Below are positions 58,604 to 64,000 of a DNA stretch of 64,000 nucleotides, one piece after another. Location of the stretch: the NCBI RefSeq assembly GCF_016860525.1, contig NZ_BNEA01000015.1, forward strand, positions 2,108,001 to 2,172,000, in the 5' to 3' direction. Origin of the DNA: Streptomyces rubradiris (GTDB lineage Bacteria > Actinomycetota > Actinomycetes > Streptomycetales > Streptomycetaceae). Positions within the stretch are counted from its first letter, which is position 1, and each line of letters opens with the position of its first letter. The translations under genes were made by a program, and so were the position numbers. The notes under the pieces were generated by a model that saw only the letters and a list, made by a program, of their open reading frames with translations, was not told the origin of the DNA and did not search any database.

Positions 58604-59751
58604 ACGGGCACCTTCAGCGTCACCACGAACCCTTCTTCATCCGGCCCCACGTCCAGCGAACCACCGAGCAGTTCGGCGCGCTCACGCATCCCCAGCAGAC
58701 CGTACCCGCCTCCCGATCCGTCGAGTTCGCTCGGCCGACCGCCCGAATCCCGGACGTTGAGCGTGACTTCGTGGTCGCTGTAGTCGAGCCGGACATCCAC
58801 TCTGGCGCCATGGGCGTGCTTGCGGACGTTCGTCAGCGCCTCCTGTGCCACCCGCCGCACGGCCTGGGACGCCTCGGCCGACAAGGGTCTGCGTTCACCT
58901 GTGACGGTGACCTCGGCGCCGTCGGCCGTACGGGCGAGTTCGGTCAGGAAGTCCTCCAGCGGGGTCAGCTCGCCGCGCAGCGCGGACAGCGCCTGCCGGG
59001 TCTCGGCGAGTCCGTCCCGGGCCATCCCCCGCGCGGCCACCACCCGCTCCAGGATTCGTTCCCGGTCCGCGCCGTTCTCGATCAGCAACCGGGCCGCCTC
59101 CAGGTGCACGAGCTGCGCCGAGAGGCTGTGTGCCAGCACGTCGTGGATCTCCCGTGCGATACGGGCCCGCTCGGCGAGCGCCGCGGACTCGGCCTCGGCC
59201 GCGCGGGCGGCACGTTCCTGGGCGAGCAGCCGCTGCGCATTGCCCCGGGCTTCCGCGTCCAGCCGCAGGACGTACCCGGCGAGGGCCAGGCCGGCCACGG
59301 TGGCGGCCGTGGTCAGCCAGGCGTCGTCGGTGGTCGCGGAGTACGAGGCCAGTGCCGCCGACGCGACGGGGACACCTACACCGAGCGGCAGCCGTTCCAG
59401 CGCGCTGACTCCGCAGCCGCACCAGATGACGAGGGCCGGCCCTCTGAATCCCGTCACCTCTGCGGTGGCCGCGATACCAAGGAGCACCCCCATGAGCGCG
59501 AGGGACGGCACGAGCCGGTGCTCGTAGGTCGTCCGGAAGAAGGCCCAGGCGACGAGAGCGGCGAGTGCCACTCCCGCCCCCGCCGCGAGCGCTCCCCGCA
59601 GACCTACGTGCCGCTGGCTGAAGGCGGCCCACAGCAGCATGGACAGCACCAGCAGGCGGATCGTCCAGGCGAGCAAGCGCCGGGGCCGGCTGATACCCAA
59701 GGGGCCGAGCGCTTCACGGGACGGCCAGCGCGTCCAGGCGTTCTCTGTCAC
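58600..59751 (-). CDS. NarL-group sensor histidine kinase (HisKA_3)
   Basis: 383 residues from GTG 59751. About six membrane segments fill the first ~190 residues, with almost no external domain, so the kinase probably senses a membrane or intracellular cue. The phospho-acceptor helix is IAREIHDVLAHSLSAQLVHL; the ATPase shows EALTNVRKHAHGARVDVRLD and GGYGLLGMRERAELLGGSL, standard for the NarX/DesK group. It overlaps both its neighbours by 4 bp, giving the order membrane protein, kinase, regulator. Confidence 0.9.
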   Translation of the reverse strand: MTENAWTRWPSREALGPLGISRPRRLLAWTIRLLVLSMLLWAAFSQRHVGLRGALAAGAGVALAALVAWAFFRTTYEHRLVPSLALMGVLLGIAATAEVTGFRGPALVIWCGCGVSALERLPLGVGVPVASAALASYSATTDDAWLTTAATVAGLALAGYVLRLDAEARGNAQRLLAQERAARAAEAESAALAERARIAREIHDVLAHSLSAQLVHLEAARLLIENGADRERILERVVAARGMARDGLAETRQALSALRGELTPLEDFLTELARTADGAEVTVTGERRPLSAEASQAVRRVAQEALTNVRKHAHGARVDVRLDYSDHEVTLNVRDSGGRPSELDGSGGGYGLLGMRERAELLGGSLDVGPDEEGFVVTLKVPV

Positions 59752-60269
59752 ACGCGCTCCTTCCAGGCCGACGGGTTGTCGCCACCGTATGCCGGGGCGA
59801 GGCGCCTCGCTGGTCCGAAGGAGTGGGCCCGCCAGGCCAGGATTCCGCCGCGGAGCAGCAGCGTGCCGGCGAGACCGAGCATCAGCGCGGAGCTCTCCTG
59901 GTGCAGACCGAGTGCGGCGCCGAGGGCGAAGACACCGGCTCTCACGGCTATGCCCACGGCCCATACGGCGATGCTCGCCTTGGTGCTCTCGGCCCACACG
60001 GTGCCGTCCGGTGCCGTCCAGAGCCGGGTGGTCAAGCCCCAGCCGACGCCGGTGGCCAGGCCGATGACGAGTTCGGCCGTGAGCAGGGCGGCGGACTCCA
60101 CGCGGTCGTGGGCGTCAAGTATGCCGGGTTCGCGCAGCGCGACGACGGCGAGGACCGCGGGCAGCAGCCACCAGCGCCGGTCCGTGTCGATCGCGCGGGC
60201 ACGGAACTGCCTGGCGATCACCACGGCGACAACGGCCACGATCACCAGCGCGTTGACGAGCCCGGACAT
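59748..60269 (-). CDS. DUF1453-like membrane protein
   Basis: 173 residues, about five membrane segments: GLVNALVIVAVVAVVIARQF, RWWLLPAVLAVVAL, AELVIGLATGVGWGLTTRLW, ASIAVWAVGIAVRAGVFALG and ALMLGLAGTLLLRGGILAWR. The hydrophobicity pattern fits DUF1453/CcdC-like proteins. It overlaps the kinase gene start in a GTGA junction and is the first gene of that two-component operon; it may be the sensor's partner or the regulated process's target. No catalytic residue is visible. Confidence 0.8.
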   Translation of the reverse strand: MSGLVNALVIVAVVAVVIARQFRARAIDTDRRWWLLPAVLAVVALREPGILDAHDRVESAALLTAELVIGLATGVGWGLTTRLWTAPDGTVWAESTKASIAVWAVGIAVRAGVFALGAALGLHQESSALMLGLAGTLLLRGGILAWRAHSFGPARRLAPAYGGDNPSAWKERV

Positions 60270-60941
60270 CTAAGCCTCCGTGAGCGAGAAGGTGGGGCCG
60301 GAGAGAGTGCTCCCGACGCCTTCAAAGCTACGGAAATTCGCAGGTCAGCTGATCGGACCTGGGGTGGATCACGGGTGGAACCCCGGAGCGGCCCGCCTCC
60401 ACCCACGGGTGGAGAAACGCTCCGGGGCGGAGGCGTGGGGAGTGGAGGGGTGGCGGGTTCGGGTCAGGGTTGGGGGGAGGGTGAGGGGCAGGGAAGGACA
60501 GGGGCAGGGAGGTGTGGGGCGAGGGACGGAGCGAGAACGGTTCGGGCCCCGCGGCACGGTGTGCTGCGGGTGCGGTGCTTGGCGCGGTGACGCGGTGTGC
60601 CGGAGTGCGGTGACCAGGTGCGCGCGTGCCCAGGAGGTAAAGGCATCGCCGGGACGGAAGCCGACGGCGACGCCTGAGGGCCGGGTGCCGCGGGGCCGGG
60701 CGCTCGACGGGCGGAGCCCGCCGACACGGAACTCGCTCAGTCGGCCTCCTACACGGCACCGCACCGCACCTGACATGCGTTCCCAGGCGGGCCCCAGCCA
60801 CTCCCGGCCAGGGTCCCGCCCACCACGTCGGCCGGCCAGTCACCAACACCGGCCGGCCAACCGCTTCCGTCCCGTCGGACGAGCCGCTTCCACCCCCGGC
60901 CCAGTCGCTTCCGCTCCGTCGGCCGGTGCTCGGCGCGGCGG
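60270..60941. other. Intergenic region without a recognised gene
   Basis: 672 bp of very GC-rich, low-complexity sequence between two minus-strand units. Open frames on both strands lack ribosome sites and motifs. It should hold the promoter of the DUF1453-kinase operon near 60270-60350. Confidence 0.5.
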
Positions 60942-63065
<2,124 letters not shown>

Positions 63066-63506
63066 GCGGTTCGCTCCTCGCTGAATTTCAGATGGCCCCC
63101 TTCTGGGTAAGGGGGCGGCTTCGTTCGCCGCTCAGAGGGTACCGAGCCCTGGTAGAGCCGGTGTAACGCCACCCTCGTCGGCACCTCACACTAGTCCAGG
63201 CTCGCATGCCTGTTCGATCCCTCGATGGAGTGAAGCACATATCACGTTCCCTTTGGGGCATGAACCATTTAGGCTCCGGGCACGTCCTCATGAACAACCG
63301 GCAACCCAGCCGGGAGGACGAGACAGCAAGAGAGCGCGAACCCGTACGCATACAAGACACGCAATACGGCACATTCGCCGCCAACGGGCAGCAGACAGCC
63401 GTCCCCGGAAAAAATTTTTCGCGGAAAGGCCACGAGCGGGAACGTTTTCGGGCTGGTTGGATGTTGACCCTGGTACGACAGCTCGTCGAGCTAGAGAAGA
63501 GGCGAC
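63066..63506. other. Divergent region between parE and the zinc-ribbon gene
   Basis: 441 bp. A GC-poor patch (AAAAAATTTTTCGCGGAAAG near 63410) is the most distinct element and could be a promoter or DNA-bending site. No gene is recognised. Confidence 0.4.
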
Positions 63507-63737
63507 GTGACTACTGTTCTGACCCCCGCGAGCCCGCTGACGGCCGCCGATCGCTGCGACCGCTGCGGCGCCCAGGCATACCTGCGCGTCGTCCTGCTGA
63601 GCGGCGGAGAACTGCTCTTCTGCGCCCACCACGGTCGCAAGTTCGAGCCGGAACTCAAGAAGATCGCCGCTGAGATACAGGACGAGACCGAGCGACTGAC
63701 GTCCGTTCCGGGCAACGCTTCCGAAGAAGAGCGCTGA
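63507..63737 (+). CDS. Small zinc-ribbon protein (DUF7455 type)
   Basis: 76 residues from GTG 63507, with GAGGCGAC upstream. The core CDRCGAQAYLRVVLLSGGEL and LFCAHHGRKFEPELKKIA provides CxxC and CAHH ligands for one zinc. It is conserved in actinobacteria between parE and the principal sigma factor gene; no function is established. A terminator follows. Confidence 0.85.
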   Translation: MTTVLTPASPLTAADRCDRCGAQAYLRVVLLSGGELLFCAHHGRKFEPELKKIAAEIQDETERLTSVPGNASEEER

Positions 63738-63780
63738 ATCTCGCACACACGACGAGCCAGCCCCGGCACAGGCCGGTGAT

Positions 63781-63814
63781 CGGGCGGCCGCTCCCCACCA
63801 GGAGCGGCCGCCCG
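63781..63814. terminator. Bidirectional terminator
   Basis: CGGGCGGCCGCTCC and GGAGCGGCCGCCCG form a 14-bp stem between the zinc-ribbon gene and the convergent protease gene. Confidence 0.88.
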
Positions 63815-63827
63815 TGCTCATGTCCGC

Positions 63828-64000
63828 TCAAAGGCGCTCAGAGCCGCTGGAGGGCCGTTTCGGGGCCCCTGTGGCCGGTCCCAGCGCTCGTACGACCTCG
63901 GAGACGCGCGTGTAGACGCCGGGGTGCTCCGGGCGTCCGCAGCCGCTCCCCCACGACACGAGGCCGATCAGCCGCCCTGCGGCCACCAGTGGGCCCCCGC
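63828..64000 (-). CDS. Trypsin-like serine protease, C-terminal end (partial)
   Basis: The window cuts this gene. On the minus strand the visible 57 residues read [20 protein letters not shown] then [20 protein letters not shown] and a TGA at 63828. GGPLV is the end of the GDSGGP box with the catalytic serine just outside the window; VSWGSGC and PGVYTRVS are hallmarks of the S1A chymotrypsin family. Probably a secreted protease, as most Streptomyces members are, but the signal peptide is not in view. Confidence 0.85.
   Translation of the reverse strand, partial: GGPLVAAGRLIGLVSWGSGCGRPEHPGVYTRVSEVVRALGPATGAPKRPSSGSERL

Overview
This is a GC-rich actinobacterial chromosome segment that I read as Streptomyces. 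The evidence is the codon bias, the many GTG and TTG starts, Streptomyces-type regulators (SepH, CutRS, a DasR box, IdeR/DmdR1 iron boxes, an actinobacterial ydaO-type c-di-AMP riboswitch), and a conserved gene order: trkA pair, kdpED, dut, cutRS, hemH, sepH, tdk, a pat-like acetyltransferase, ptsH, parC and parE. No rRNA or tRNA gene was recognised.

Positions 1 to about 11,845 form an accessory island. It holds a toxin tail with a SUKH immunity gene, a chimeric pseudogene, an IS5-family insertion with an amber codon in its transposase, a hypothetical gene broken at the IS edge, an ArsR-like regulator beside a Tat-type secreted hydrolase, an IS30 transposase tail, a frame-broken Bles03-like gene, a secreted NucA/NucB-like nuclease facing a SUKH gene, an IS5 remnant, and a 15-repeat CRISPR array without cas genes. 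The island abuts the 3' end of an intact 23S rRNA m5U methyltransferase gene (11846-13186). A second, isolated copy of that gene's last codons lies at 1838-1930 in the same orientation, with a 20-bp identical core. Repeats of GAGCGTCA lie beside both copies. I infer a tandem integration hotspot at this gene, with the interval from about 1863 to 11890 being one element that has lost its integrase.

Positions 11,846 to 64,000 are mainly core chromosome. A potassium block (KimA-like importer, two TrkA/RCK proteins, KdpED) is followed by dut and small conserved actinobacterial genes, the CutRS two-component system, inositol monophosphatase and ferrochelatase, an iron-box-controlled MFS transporter coupled to a lactone oxidase, the FtsZ regulator SepH, sulfurtransferase, VOC protein, thymidine kinase, a phosphatase-family protein, a GNAT/acyl-CoA-synthetase fusion, HPr under a DasR site, a GntR regulator, and an M23 peptidase under a c-di-AMP riboswitch. 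Then come a catalytic/non-catalytic M16 peptidase pair, ParC, a CobW GTPase, a frameshifted citrate synthase-like gene, an iron-box-controlled sucrase/ferredoxin-like gene, two more two-component systems, ParE, a small zinc-ribbon protein, and the end of a trypsin-like protease.

Several genes here appear to share signals. Potassium and c-di-AMP link the KimA/TrkA/Kdp block to the riboswitch gene. Iron availability likely controls two loci. Topoisomerase IV is split between parC (49174) and parE (63065).
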